NCBI RefSeq assembly: GCF_051257895.1
Contig: NZ_CP194331.1
Coordinates: 310,001-374,000, forward strand
Source: Gallionella straubiae
GTDB taxonomy: Bacteria > Pseudomonadota > Gammaproteobacteria > Burkholderiales > Gallionellaceae
DNA length: 64,000 nt
Reading direction: 5' to 3'
Shown: positions 1 through 8,494 of the stretch, piece after piece
How positions within the stretch are numbered: the stretch's first letter is position 1
Layout of the letters: each line of letters starts with the position of its first letter
Notes under the pieces: generated by a model
Told to the model about the DNA's origin: nothing
What the model saw: only the letters and a program-made list of their open reading frames with translations
The model's database searches: none
Position numbers and translations under genes: made by a program

Positions 1-1
1 G

Positions 2-229
2 CCGATCATTTTTCCAGCGGTGGTGAAGGTCAGGATGCCTTATCACTGGACCTTCTACCTGCCGCTGCTGGTGCTGCATGCATCACTGCTGGTGCGCCTC
101 GCGGGCAGCGGGCTGATGCAGCCGGAACTGCAAAGCCTCGGCGGATTGCTGAATGCGGCGGCGCTGGCGCTGTTCATCCTGAGCACTGTGAGCAGCGTGG
201 TGCGCGGTTTTCGTGCCGGGAAAAAATAA
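2..229 (+). CDS. C-terminal end of an unidentified membrane protein (5' end outside window)
   Basis: An open frame runs in from the left edge and stops at 229. The readable ~75 residues contain two hydrophobic stretches (around FYLPLLVLHASLLVRL and ALALFILSTVSSVV) and a basic tail ending in RAGKK, typical of the cytoplasmic end of a polytopic inner-membrane protein. A GTG at 20 could start a short ORF, but the frame is open to the edge, so a truncated larger gene is more likely. I do not recognise the family. It lies upstream of a metal-resistance cluster on the same strand. Confidence 0.5.
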   Translation, partial: PIIFPAVVKVRMPYHWTFYLPLLVLHASLLVRLAGSGLMQPELQSLGGLLNAAALALFILSTVSSVVRGFRAGKK

Positions 230-234
230 TCCAC

Positions 235-302
235 TACCACGAAGGCCGGAATGAAGGCAGCTGTAAAGTTCTTCTTCGCGCCCTTTGTGTTCTTCGTGGT
301 GA
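235..302. repeat. Dispersed palindromic repeat, 'cttcgtggtga' family, copy 1
   Basis: Imperfect inverted repeat with outer arms accacgaag (237-245) and cttcgtggt (292-300). The same arms bound a copy at 33032-33094 after rluC. It fills most of the gap between the first gene and the DUF2946-like gene. Similar short repeats are common between bacterial genes; no coding function is seen. Confidence 0.65.
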
Positions 303-385
303 ACTGATTTTTTGGCGAACTTTACTTGCCAGGCCATGTCCGAATTCCGTATTCATTTGACAGAACCGCCGGCCTTTGCCAAGCT

Positions 386-790
386 ATGCCCATGTTCCGC
401 GCCACCCGAAAATTTATCGCAGTGATCCTGGCCATCTGGCTGCCGCTCTTCAGCGGTAATGCGCTGGCCATGTCGGTTGCCATGCAGGCGATGCGTGGCG
501 ACTGTCATTCCACTGCTGCACAACAGGATGAGCTGCACTGCGCTTCGACCGTGCAGCAGCACGCGCACCATGACCAGCTTGCCGCGGAACAGGATCAATC
601 CACTAGCCACCAGGGCAATGCCGGCGATGATTGCGGCACCTGCCACCTGGCCTGCTGCGGATACTTGGCTGCCGCATCCATCGAAGTGATGGGGGCCCAA
701 CCATCGGCCATGCTGTACCTGCCCGCTACGGCGCAGTTCCAATCCATCACCTCGACTCCGCTCGACCCTCCGCCTCTCGCCCGCCGCTGA
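386..790 (+). CDS. DUF2946/CzcI-like periplasmic His/Cys protein of metal-resistance loci
   Basis: Predicted 134 residues. The N-terminus (FRATRKFIAVILAIWLPLFSGNALA) is a Sec signal peptide. The mature part is rich in His (HAHHDQ) and has a CGTCHLACC cluster, the arrangement seen in small DUF2946 or CzcI-like proteins that accompany RND metal-efflux operons. Those are thought to bind metal or modulate efflux in the periplasm; the role here is inferred from composition and position upstream of CusCBA-like genes. The ATG at 386 is chosen because an upstream in-frame ATG (326) would put 20 polar residues before the signal peptide; ATG 392 is also possible. Confidence 0.6.
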   Translation: MPMFRATRKFIAVILAIWLPLFSGNALAMSVAMQAMRGDCHSTAAQQDELHCASTVQQHAHHDQLAAEQDQSTSHQGNAGDDCGTCHLACCGYLAAASIEVMGAQPSAMLYLPATAQFQSITSTPLDPPPLARR

Positions 791-911
791 TGCGGGAAGA
801 GTGCCCCTGTTTTTTCGCAAGCGCGCCGGATTTTCCGGCACAAGGCCTCGCCCGGAACCATCAGGCAGCCGTACGGCGCCTGCTTATCGATCACTTTTAA
901 GGATTTGAATC

Positions 912-1445
912 ATGAAGACGAATCAAGCGAGTTTTGCCAGGACATTGACCGGGATTTATCCGAAGAAATACATTTTGCTGCAGGGCATGGTGCTGTGCGC
1001 CGCATTGGCCTTCTCTCTTTCCGGTTGGGCGCAGCCTCAAGGCACGGCACAGGCTGCCGCGAAGGCTGCAGAGCAGTTGCCCACCGTGGAGGTGTACAAG
1101 AGCGCACAGTGCGGCTGCTGCAAAACCTGGGCGGAGCATCTGCAGAAGAGCGGTTTCAAGGTGGTATTGCATGACGTGAACGACATCCCTGCAGCGCGCA
1201 AGAAGCTGGGCATGCCCAGCCAATATGGCTCGTGCCATACCGCCAAGGCCGGGCAATACCTGATCGAAGGCCATGTGCCGGCGGCAGACATCAAGCGCCT
1301 GCTCAAGGAACGCCCCAAGGCCATCGGCCTGGCCGTGCCTTCCATGCCGCCCGGTTCGCCCGGCATGGAAAGCGACGAGCCCGTTCCCTACGAGACCCTG
1401 CTGATCGGCAAGGACGGCAAGGCCAGCGTGTACGCGCGGCATTAA
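912..1445 (+). CDS. DUF411 family protein (putative periplasmic metal-binding protein)
   Basis: Predicted 177 residues. An N-terminal hydrophobic segment (about residues 20-36) looks like a long signal peptide. The DUF411 core follows, with the thioredoxin-like YKSAQCGCCKTW motif, then MPSQYGSCHTAKAGQYLIEGHVPA and the usual end (ETLLIGKDGKASVYARH). DUF411 proteins are frequent in copper and silver resistance clusters, and the CxCC pair suggests metal or redox chemistry; the biochemical role is not established. A Shine-Dalgarno-like aagga precedes ATG 912. It lies between the DUF2946-like gene and the CusC-like gene on the same strand. Confidence 0.85.
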   Translation: MKTNQASFARTLTGIYPKKYILLQGMVLCAALAFSLSGWAQPQGTAQAAAKAAEQLPTVEVYKSAQCGCCKTWAEHLQKSGFKVVLHDVNDIPAARKKLGMPSQYGSCHTAKAGQYLIEGHVPAADIKRLLKERPKAIGLAVPSMPPGSPGMESDEPVPYETLLIGKDGKASVYARH

Positions 1446-1513
1446 ACCCGCACAATCGGCCGGACAGGAATTCCGGCGGTTGTTTTGCAATTGTTGGACA
1501 GAAGGAGCGGATC

Positions 1514-2788
1514 ATGAAGATTCGATTTTTCGTCGGGCTGGCGATTTGCGGGTTGATGGGCGTGTGGCCTGCCCATGCGGCGGAGGAGCGCATGCTGGGC
1601 TCCGATCTCGCCGGCTTGCTGGAATATGCGCGTGAGCACAATCCCGAACTCGCGGCAACGCGCTTCGACGCGGATGCCGCAGCGCAGCGCGCGCATTCGG
1701 CGGCGGCGCTGCCCGACCCGGTGCTGCGCGCCGAACTGATGGACATCACCAACCAGGGCACGGACAAGAGTGCGAGCCTGTGGCCCTCGCAGGCCGGCAG
1801 CACGCGCTACACGCTGATGCAGAGCCTGCCGTGGTACGGCAAGCGCGACCTGAAGCGGGAGGCGGCCGAGGCCGGCGCGGAGCAGGCGCGCGGCCAGAAC
1901 GCCGCGACCTGGGCGGCTCTGTCGGCGCAGGTGAAGTCGGCCTACGCGCAGTACTACTATGTCGTGGGCAGCCAGAAGATCGCGCGCGAACTCTTCGACC
2001 TCGTGGAGCAGGTGGAGAAGGTCGCGCGGGTGCGCTACGCCAACGGGCTTACCGCGCAGCAGGACGCGGTGCGCGCGCAGGTCGAGCAGACTTCCATCAG
2101 GACCGGACTGGTCGCGCTGGACAATTCCAGGCGGCAGGTCGAGGCGCGCCTCAACGCATTGCTATCGCGCCCCGCGACGATGCCGCTTGCCGCGCCACAG
2201 GGCCTGCGCGGCATTCCTTCAACGGCGAGCCTCGCCAACCATGCGGTGCTGGAGAACCGCATCCGCGAACATAATCCCGAGTTGTTCATGGACGAGGCCG
2301 GCATCCGCGCGGGCGAAAAAAGCCGCGACCTTGTCTTCAGGAACCGCTATCCCGATGTCCTGCTCGGCGTCTCCCCGACCCAGTCCGGCAACGCGGTGCG
2401 CGAGTGGGGCGTGATGCTCGAACTCAACATCCCCTTGCAGCAGGAGGCGCGCCGCTCGCAGGAGCGCGAGGCCGACGCGATGCTGGCGGCGGCCAAGGCG
2501 CGCCGGGAGGCGACTGTCAACCGTATCCTGTCCGCACTCGCCGAAAACCTCTCCGGCCTCGATGCAGCGCGGCGCATGGAGTCGCTGGGCTCCGGCGGCC
2601 TGCTGCCGCAGGCGAATGTCGCCTTCGAATCCGCGCTGATAGGCTACCAGACCGGCAAGGTGGATTTCGCGGCGCTGCTGGACGCGGCACGGCAGATCCT
2701 GAATGCAAAGCTGGAAATACTGAAGGCGCAGACCGACGCGCAGATGCGTCTCGCCGAGATAGAACGACTGCTGGGAGAAGAGCTATGA
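1514..2788 (+). CDS. cusC: CusC/CzcC-type outer-membrane efflux channel (TolC family)
   Basis: Predicted 424 residues, normal for the OEP family. The start MKIRFFVGLAICGLMGVWPAHA is a cleavable signal peptide with no lipobox. The long helical regions typical of TolC-like proteins follow, including EYAREHNPELAATRFDADAA and its second-half counterpart near EHNPELFMDEAGIRAGEKS. A good ribosome site (gaaggagcgg) precedes ATG 1514. It should form the outer-membrane exit duct for the adaptor and pump encoded next; the stop codon overlaps the adaptor start (ATGA at 2785), so translation is probably coupled. The Cus label comes from CusA-like features of the pump gene. Confidence 0.88.
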   Translation: MKIRFFVGLAICGLMGVWPAHAAEERMLGSDLAGLLEYAREHNPELAATRFDADAAAQRAHSAAALPDPVLRAELMDITNQGTDKSASLWPSQAGSTRYTLMQSLPWYGKRDLKREAAEAGAEQARGQNAATWAALSAQVKSAYAQYYYVVGSQKIARELFDLVEQVEKVARVRYANGLTAQQDAVRAQVEQTSIRTGLVALDNSRRQVEARLNALLSRPATMPLAAPQGLRGIPSTASLANHAVLENRIREHNPELFMDEAGIRAGEKSRDLVFRNRYPDVLLGVSPTQSGNAVREWGVMLELNIPLQQEARRSQEREADAMLAAAKARREATVNRILSALAENLSGLDAARRMESLGSGGLLPQANVAFESALIGYQTGKVDFAALLDAARQILNAKLEILKAQTDAQMRLAEIERLLGEEL

Positions 2789-4656
2789 AGCCAACAAATG
2801 CAATGATTGCCGTGGCACTGGCCGCGGCGCTGGCCGCCGCAGGCGGTTACTGGTCGGGTATCCAGAAGACAGAAAGCAGAGAAACAACGGCTACGGCGCA
2901 GAAAGAGCCCGCACGCAAGATTCTGTATTACCGCAACCCGATGGGCCTGCCGGACACCTCGCCGGTGCCGAAGAAAGATGCGATGGGCATGGACTATGTG
3001 CCGGTATACGAAGGCGAGGAGGCTGGACAGGCCGCTTCGGCAGGACAGGTGAAGATCAGCATCGAGAAGGTGCAGAAGCTCGGCGTGAAGACCGAGCAGG
3101 CGGCGCGGCGCATGCTCGATCGCACCGTGCGCGCCGTGGGCAAGGTGGAAGTCGACGAGCGGCATATCCACAGCATCGCGCCGAAGTTCGAAGGCTGGAT
3201 TGAAAAGCTGCACGTGAAGACCACCGGGGAAGCGGTGAGGAAGGGGCAGGCCCTGTTCGAAGCCTACAGCCCCGAGCTGGTCTCGGCACAGCGCGAGTAC
3301 GCGATTGCGGTCGAGGGCGTCGCGGCGCTGAAGGATGCGGACGAGGACACGAAACGCAGCATGCAGCGGCTTGCCGAGGCCAGCCTGCAGCGTCTCAGGA
3401 ACTGGGACATTTCCGAGCAGCAGGTGAAGGAGCTTGCGGCATCGGAGGCCACGAGGCGCAGCCTGACCTTCCATGCGTTCCACACGCCGGTGAACGGCGT
3501 CGTGCTGGAGAAGAAGGCGCTGGAAGGGATGCGCTTCATGCCCGGCGAGGTGCTGTACCAGATTGCCGACCTTTCCTCGGTGTGGGTGGTCGCCGATGTC
3601 TTCGAGCAGGACATCGCGCTGGTGAAGGCCGGCAGCAGGACACAGGTGAAGGTGAACGCCTACCCGGACAAATCCTTCGAAGGGACGGTGGACCTGGTCT
3701 ATCCGACGCTGAATCCCGCGACGCGCACCGTGCCGGTGCGCATGGAAATCGCCAATCCAAACGGGCTGCTCAAGCCGGCCATGTTCGCCAACGTGGAGAT
3801 TCCGGTGGCCGGCAAGGGCGAGGTGCTGACCGTGCCGGTCTCGGCGGTGATCGACAGCGGCACGCGCCAGGTGGTGCTGGTGCAGCTCGCGCCGGGGCGT
3901 TTCGAGCCGCGCGTGGTGAGGTTGGGCGGCCGCGGCGAAAACTATGTCGAGGTGCTTGAGGGCGTCGCGGAAGGCGAGCAGGTGGTGATTTCCGCGAACT
4001 TCCTGATCGATGCGGAGAGCAACCTCAAGGCGGCATTGGGCGGCCTTGGCGAGCATGTCGGCAGCGCGCCGGCGGAGCAGGGGCAACAGGGCGCGCAGGC
4101 ACAGCAGAAGCGCAACGGCGTAGGGCACGAGGTGCAGGGTACGCTGAACGCCATCAACGCGGACGGCACGGTCAACATCACCCATGGGTCGGTCGAAACG
4201 CTGGGCTGGCCGGGCATGACGATGGACTTCATGCTCGCCAATCCTTCGCTGACGGATAACGTCAGGACCGGCAGTGCTGTCGCGTTCGAGATCGTCGAGC
4301 GCAAACCGGGCGAATGGGTGATCACCAGGCTGGAGGCGAAGCCGGCCGCCCCTCCCGTTGCCACGGCAGGGGAGCGGAAGAAGCCGGCGGCACCATCGCA
4401 GCCCGCCGCAGGGCACCGGGTGCAGGGCACGCTGAACGCCATCAACGCGGACGGCACGGTCAACATCACCCATGGGCCGGTCGAGTCGCTGGACTGGCCG
4501 GGCATGACGATGGATTTCATGCTCGCCGATCCCGCACTGGCGGCGGGCATCAAGCCGGGTGCCGCAATCAGTTTTGAGATCACCGAACGCAAGCCGGGCG
4601 AATGGGTGATCACCCGGCTGCAACCCAGCCAGGCCAACCCTCACGAGGGGCACTGA
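2785..4656 (+). CDS. cusB: CusB-type RND periplasmic adaptor with two tandem CusF-like domains
   Basis: Predicted 623 residues, much longer than a usual CusB (about 400). In order: an N-terminal membrane anchor or signal (residues 8-25); a heavy-metal-binding motif with YYRNPMG and KKDAMGMDYVP (about 48-76); the membrane-fusion barrel, lipoyl-like and hairpin regions (about 90-420); then two CusF-like domains (about 447-517 and 543-613). Each CusF-like copy keeps ITHG, GWPGMTMDF or DWPGMTMDF, and KPGEWVITRL, so the His, Trp and two Met copper/silver ligands of CusF are present twice. The adaptor would link pump and outer-membrane channel and may load metal itself. It overlaps cusC by 4 bp and ends 1 bp before cusA. 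Confidence 0.88.
   Translation: MKPTNAMIAVALAAALAAAGGYWSGIQKTESRETTATAQKEPARKILYYRNPMGLPDTSPVPKKDAMGMDYVPVYEGEEAGQAASAGQVKISIEKVQKLGVKTEQAARRMLDRTVRAVGKVEVDERHIHSIAPKFEGWIEKLHVKTTGEAVRKGQALFEAYSPELVSAQREYAIAVEGVAALKDADEDTKRSMQRLAEASLQRLRNWDISEQQVKELAASEATRRSLTFHAFHTPVNGVVLEKKALEGMRFMPGEVLYQIADLSSVWVVADVFEQDIALVKAGSRTQVKVNAYPDKSFEGTVDLVYPTLNPATRTVPVRMEIANPNGLLKPAMFANVEIPVAGKGEVLTVPVSAVIDSGTRQVVLVQLAPGRFEPRVVRLGGRGENYVEVLEGVAEGEQVVISANFLIDAESNLKAALGGLGEHVGSAPAEQGQQGAQAQQKRNGVGHEVQGTLNAINADGTVNITHGSVETLGWPGMTMDFMLANPSLTDNVRTGSAVAFEIVERKPGEWVITRLEAKPAAPPVATAGERKKPAAPSQPAAGHRVQGTLNAINADGTVNITHGPVESLDWPGMTMDFMLADPALAAGIKPGAAISFEITERKPGEWVITRLQPSQANPHEGH
4123..4623 (+). repeat. Intragenic tandem duplication encoding two CusF-like domains
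   Basis: Two direct copies, 4123-4335 and 4411-4623, are offset by exactly 288 bp (96 codons). Their central parts are almost identical at the DNA level, including silent positions (acgctgaacgccatcaacgc and the following acggtcaacatcacccat in both). They are joined by an Ala/Pro/Lys-rich linker. The DNA-level identity suggests recent duplication or gene conversion. Confidence 0.9.
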
Positions 4657-4657
4657 C

Positions 4658-7600
4658 ATGCTGGACAGAGTCATTGAATGGTCTGCGCACAACCGCTTCC
4701 TGGTGATGCTCGCCACGCTGTTCGTCACGCTGGCGGGCATCTATGCGGTCGTCAGGACGCCGCTGGATGCCTTGCCGGACTTGTCCGACGTGCAGGTGAT
4801 CGTCTATACCGAGTATTCCGGGCAGGCGCCGCAAGTCGTCGAGGACCAGGTGACCTACCCGCTCACCACGGCGATGCTCGCGGTGCCGAAATCCAAGGTG
4901 GTACGCGGCTTCTCGTTCTTCGGCGCATCGTTTGTGTACGTGATCTTCGAGGACGGCACCGACATCTACTGGGCGCGCTCGCGCGTGCTCGAATACCTGA
5001 ACCAGGCCGCGGGGCGGCTGCCGAAAGGCGTTGCGCCGCAACTCGGGCCGGACGCGAGCGGGGTGGGCTGGGTGTACCAGTACGCCGTGCTCAGCGACAG
5101 GCACAACCTCGCCGAGCTGCGCACCATGCAGGACTGGTACCTGCGCTACCAGTTGAACAAGGCGCATGGCGTCGCGGAAGTGGCCTCGATCGGCGGCTTC
5201 GTGCAGCAGTACCAGGTGACCGTCGATCCGGTGAAGCTGCGCGCCTTCGGCATTCCGCTGAATACGGTTGCGCAGGTAATCCGCGAGTCCAACCGCGATG
5301 TCGGCGGGCGCGTGGTCGAGATGGCCGAGACCGAGTACATGGTGCGCGGCAAGGGCTACCTGCGCGGCAAGGACGACCTGGAAAACCTGGTGGTGAAATC
5401 CGAGCGTGGCACGCCGGTGCTGCTGCGCGACATCGCGCGCATCGAGCTCGGGCCGGACGAGCGGCGCGGCCTGGCCGAGCTCAACGGCGAGGGCGAGGTG
5501 GTGTCCGGCATCGCGATGGCGCGCTACGGGCAGAACGCGCTGGAGGTCATCGCAAACCTCAAGCATAAGATCGTCGAAGTTTCCGCCGGCCTGCCGGAGG
5601 GGGTGAGCATCCAGGCGGTGTATGACCGTTCGGAACTGATCCGGCGTGCGATCGATACGCTGAAGAAAACATTGATCGAGGAAGGGCTGATCGTGGCAGC
5701 GGTGTGCATGGTGTTCCTGATGCACGCGAGGAGCGCGCTGGTCGCCATTGTGATGCTGCCCATCGGCGTGCTGATCGCCTTCATCGCGATGCGTGCGTTG
5801 GGATTGAATTCCAACATCATGAGCCTCGGCGGGATCGCGATCGCCATCGGCGCGATGGTGGACGCGGCCATCGTGATGATCGAGAACGCGCACAAGCATC
5901 TGGAACGACTGCCGACAGTTCCCTCTCCCGCAAGCGGGAGAGGGGAGCCATTAAGCGAGCGTGCCCGCGCCATCCTTGCAGCCTGCAAGGAAGTCGGCCC
6001 CTCGCTGTTCTTCTCGCTGCTCATCATTACCGTGTCGTTCCTCCCGGTATTCACGCTGGAGGCGCAGGAAGGGCGCTTGTTCGCGCCGCTCGCGTTTACC
6101 AAGACGTTCGCGATGGCGGGCGCGGCGCTGCTGTCGGTCACGCTGGTGCCGGTGCTGATGCTGCTGTTCATCCGCGGCCACATCAGGCCGGAATCGGAAA
6201 ATCCGCTGAACCGCTGGCTGATCTCGATCTACCGCCCGGTGATCGACGCCGTGCTGCGCCGCAAGAAGGCCACCCTCGCCGTGGCCCTCGCGGCGATGGC
6301 GCTGACCCTCTATCCCGCGACGCGCATGGGCAGCGAATTCATGCCGACGCTCAACGAGGGCACACTGTTCTACATGCCCGCGTCGCTGCCCGGCATGTCG
6401 GTGACCAAGGCGGCGGAGCTGCTGCAGACGCAGAACAAGATCATCAGGAGCTTCCCGGAAGTCGCGTCGGTGTACGGCAAGGCGGGGCGCGCGCAGACCG
6501 CCACCGACCCCGCGCCGCTGGAGATGTTCGAGACCGTCATCAACCTCAAGCCAGAGAAGGAATGGCGCGACGGCATGAGCATAGACAAACTGATCGCCGA
6601 GATGGACAAGGCGCTTCAATTCCCCGGCGTGGCGAACTCGTGGACCATGCCGATCAAGGCGCGCATCGACATGCTTTCCACCGGCATCCGCACGCCCATC
6701 GGTATCAAGGTGTTCGGCAAGAACCTGGAGGAGATGGAAAGGCTCGCGCGGGAGATCGAAGCAGTGGTGCGCACCGTGTCCGGCACGACCAGCGCCTTCG
6801 CCGAGCGCATCACCGGCGGCTATTACCTCAACATCGAGCCGGATCGCGCGCAACTGGCGCGCTACGGCCTGAGCATCAACGAGGTGCAGGAAGTGGTTGC
6901 CACCGCGCTCGGCGGCGAGACCGTCACCACCACGGTGGAAGGTCTGGAGCGCTTCGGCGTGAATCTGCGCTACCCGCGCGAGCTGCGCGACACGCCGGAG
7001 AAGATCGCACGCGAGGTGCTGGTGCCCGCGCCGATGCTGGGCAGCGGGGAAGGGGCGATGATCCCGCTCGGGCAGCTCGCGAAGGTGAGCGTGGGCAAGG
7101 GCGCGCCGTCGATCCGCACCGAGAACGCGCTGCTGTCGGCCTACATCTACGTGGACATCCGCGACCGCGACATTGGCTCCTATGTGGCGGAGGCGCGCAA
7201 GGCGGTGGCGGATCAGGTGAAGTTCCCGCCGGGCTACTACGCGACCTGGAGCGGGCAGTTCGAGTACATGGAGCGCGCCGAGGCGAAGATGAAGGTCGTG
7301 ATCCCCATCACGCTGCTCATCATCTTCCTGCTGCTCTACCTGAACTTCGGACGCGTCACCGAATCGCTGATCGTGATGCTGTCGGTGCCGTTCGCGCTGG
7401 TCGGAGGGGTGTGGCTGCTGTGGCTGCTCGGCTACAACCTCTCCGTGGCCGTGGCGGTGGGCTTCATCGCGCTGGCCGGTGTCGCGGCGGAGACCGGCGT
7501 GGTGATGCTGATCTATCTGGAAAGTGCGTGGGAGGAGCAGCGCGCACGCTGTGCCGCCGAAGGCCGCGAGCCGGGGCCGGACGACCTGCACGCGGCGATC

Positions 7601-7828
7601 ATGGAGGGCGCGGTGAACCGCGTGCGCCCGAAGATGATGACGGTGACCGCGATCATGGCCGGGCTGCTGCCGATCATGTGGAGCACCGGCGCGGGCTCGG
7701 AAGTGATGCGCCGCATCGCCGCGCCGATGGTCGGCGGGATGATCTCCTCGACGGTGCTGACGCTGGTGGTAATCCCGGTGATTTACGCTTGGATCAAGCA
7801 AAGAAAAATATTGACTGCTGGCCGCTGA
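4658..7828 (+). CDS. cusA: CusA/CzcA-type heavy-metal RND efflux pump
   Basis: Predicted 1056 residues, the normal length for an HME-RND inner-membrane proton antiporter. Conserved pieces include LPDLSDVQVIVYTEYSGQAP near the N-terminus, the TM4 signature GAMVDAAIVMIENAHKHLE with its acidic proton-relay residues, and MPIKARIDMLSTGIRTP in the porter region, containing the Met shared with Cu/Ag pumps such as CusA. Two large periplasmic loops and about 12 TM segments are expected. It follows cusB by 1 bp. Oddity: after the TM4 signature, residues about 419-433 (TVPSPASGRGEP) are encoded by an inserted palindromic repeat also found around the DUF559 gene at 49582-49995. Substrate (Cu+/Ag+ rather than Co/Zn/Cd) is inferred from the Met and the CusF-like domains. 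Confidence 0.92.
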   Translation: MLDRVIEWSAHNRFLVMLATLFVTLAGIYAVVRTPLDALPDLSDVQVIVYTEYSGQAPQVVEDQVTYPLTTAMLAVPKSKVVRGFSFFGASFVYVIFEDGTDIYWARSRVLEYLNQAAGRLPKGVAPQLGPDASGVGWVYQYAVLSDRHNLAELRTMQDWYLRYQLNKAHGVAEVASIGGFVQQYQVTVDPVKLRAFGIPLNTVAQVIRESNRDVGGRVVEMAETEYMVRGKGYLRGKDDLENLVVKSERGTPVLLRDIARIELGPDERRGLAELNGEGEVVSGIAMARYGQNALEVIANLKHKIVEVSAGLPEGVSIQAVYDRSELIRRAIDTLKKTLIEEGLIVAAVCMVFLMHARSALVAIVMLPIGVLIAFIAMRALGLNSNIMSLGGIAIAIGAMVDAAIVMIENAHKHLERLPTVPSPASGRGEPLSERARAILAACKEVGPSLFFSLLIITVSFLPVFTLEAQEGRLFAPLAFTKTFAMAGAALLSVTLVPVLMLLFIRGHIRPESENPLNRWLISIYRPVIDAVLRRKKATLAVALAAMALTLYPATRMGSEFMPTLNEGTLFYMPASLPGMSVTKAAELLQTQNKIIRSFPEVASVYGKAGRAQTATDPAPLEMFETVINLKPEKEWRDGMSIDKLIAEMDKALQFPGVANSWTMPIKARIDMLSTGIRTPIGIKVFGKNLEEMERLAREIEAVVRTVSGTTSAFAERITGGYYLNIEPDRAQLARYGLSINEVQEVVATALGGETVTTTVEGLERFGVNLRYPRELRDTPEKIAREVLVPAPMLGSGEGAMIPLGQLAKVSVGKGAPSIRTENALLSAYIYVDIRDRDIGSYVAEARKAVADQVKFPPGYYATWSGQFEYMERAEAKMKVVIPITLLIIFLLLYLNFGRVTESLIVMLSVPFALVGGVWLLWLLGYNLSVAVAVGFIALAGVAAETGVVMLIYLESAWEEQRARCAAEGREPGPDDLHAAIMEGAVNRVRPKMMTVTAIMAGLLPIMWSTGAGSEVMRRIAAPMVGGMISSTVLTLVVIPVIYAWIKQRKILTAGR
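5921..5944. repeat. Palindromic repeat inserted in frame in cusA
   Basis: Perfect inverted repeat: ccctctcccgc (5921-5931), loop aa, gcgggagaggg (5934-5944), followed by ggagcca. The same arms and following agcca occur at 49970-50000. It is read in frame as PSPASGRGEP inside the cytoplasmic stretch after TM4 of the pump. Confidence 0.85.
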
Positions 7829-7922
7829 GGGGCAGGGAATGGGTGATTATCCGTATTGAGATCGAATGCCGGATGAAGTTAGATGGGGATCGCACAGCCA
7901 CAGTGTTACAAGGAGAAATGAA

Positions 7923-8429
7923 ATGCTAATCGAAGATTATGTTTGCGGGATGCAGGTCAATGAGGGTGAAAACCAGATCATGTACCGGGGAGGGGCTTAT
8001 TCATTCTGCTCCATGCAATGCCGGGAGCGTTTTCAGGCTAATCCCCATCTGTATGTCGGGCTGCCTGGGCAGAAGGCTCCGAAACAGGAGGGGCGTTCGG
8101 TAATCAAACAAAGGCGCCTGCGTCTGGCGCAGCCCTTGTCATCAGGCCAGGAAAAAATGCTGGTTGATGCGCTGCAAACCATGATGGGCATCCAGGCTGT
8201 TTCGGCCGAAGGCGAACGTGTCGCGATCACCTACGATCTGCTTCAGGCGACCGAAGAACAGATCGAGAACAAGCTGGCTGAAATCGGCATCCAGCTCGGT
8301 GAAGGCTTTGCCGATCGCTTGCGCCGGGCATTTGTGCACTATGAAGAGGAATGCGAAGCAGGTAATCTGGAGGTGCATGCGGATGACATCGAGCCGCTTT
8401 ATGAAGCGTTCCGGCGGGACGAAAGATAG
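7923..8429 (+). CDS. YHS-domain protein with a C-terminal helical region
   Basis: Predicted 168 residues. The first ~45 form a YHS-type metal-binding domain (IEDYVCGMQVNEGENQ, then YSFCSMQCRERFQANPHLYV, with the CxxxC-type cysteines). The remainder (about 60-168) includes a segment resembling a ferredoxin-like heavy-metal fold, but I see no CxxC. YHS domains are common on copper ATPases and copper chaperones; the ATPase at 15279 has one too. A strong ribosome site (aaggagaaatga) precedes ATG 7923; the upstream in-frame ATG at 7866 lacks one. The first ~13 codons and the leader are repeated in a broken copy at 13240-13331. Confidence 0.75.
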   Translation: MLIEDYVCGMQVNEGENQIMYRGGAYSFCSMQCRERFQANPHLYVGLPGQKAPKQEGRSVIKQRRLRLAQPLSSGQEKMLVDALQTMMGIQAVSAEGERVAITYDLLQATEEQIENKLAEIGIQLGEGFADRLRRAFVHYEEECEAGNLEVHADDIEPLYEAFRRDER

Positions 8430-8494
8430 AGGTAAACAGGGAACTTCGGCCGGGATACGGCGGCCGAATCGCGGTGATGAGGAGGGCGGTAATC

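Noticed and set aside
2644..4740. 698-codon - strand open frame across cusB
   Set aside because: It mirrors the cusB/cusA coding frames; high GC removes stops on the opposite strand. His/Arg/Asp-rich shadow composition and no recognisable family.
5951..7801. 616-codon - strand open frame across cusA
   Set aside because: Antisense shadow of a strongly recognised pump gene with shadow-type composition.
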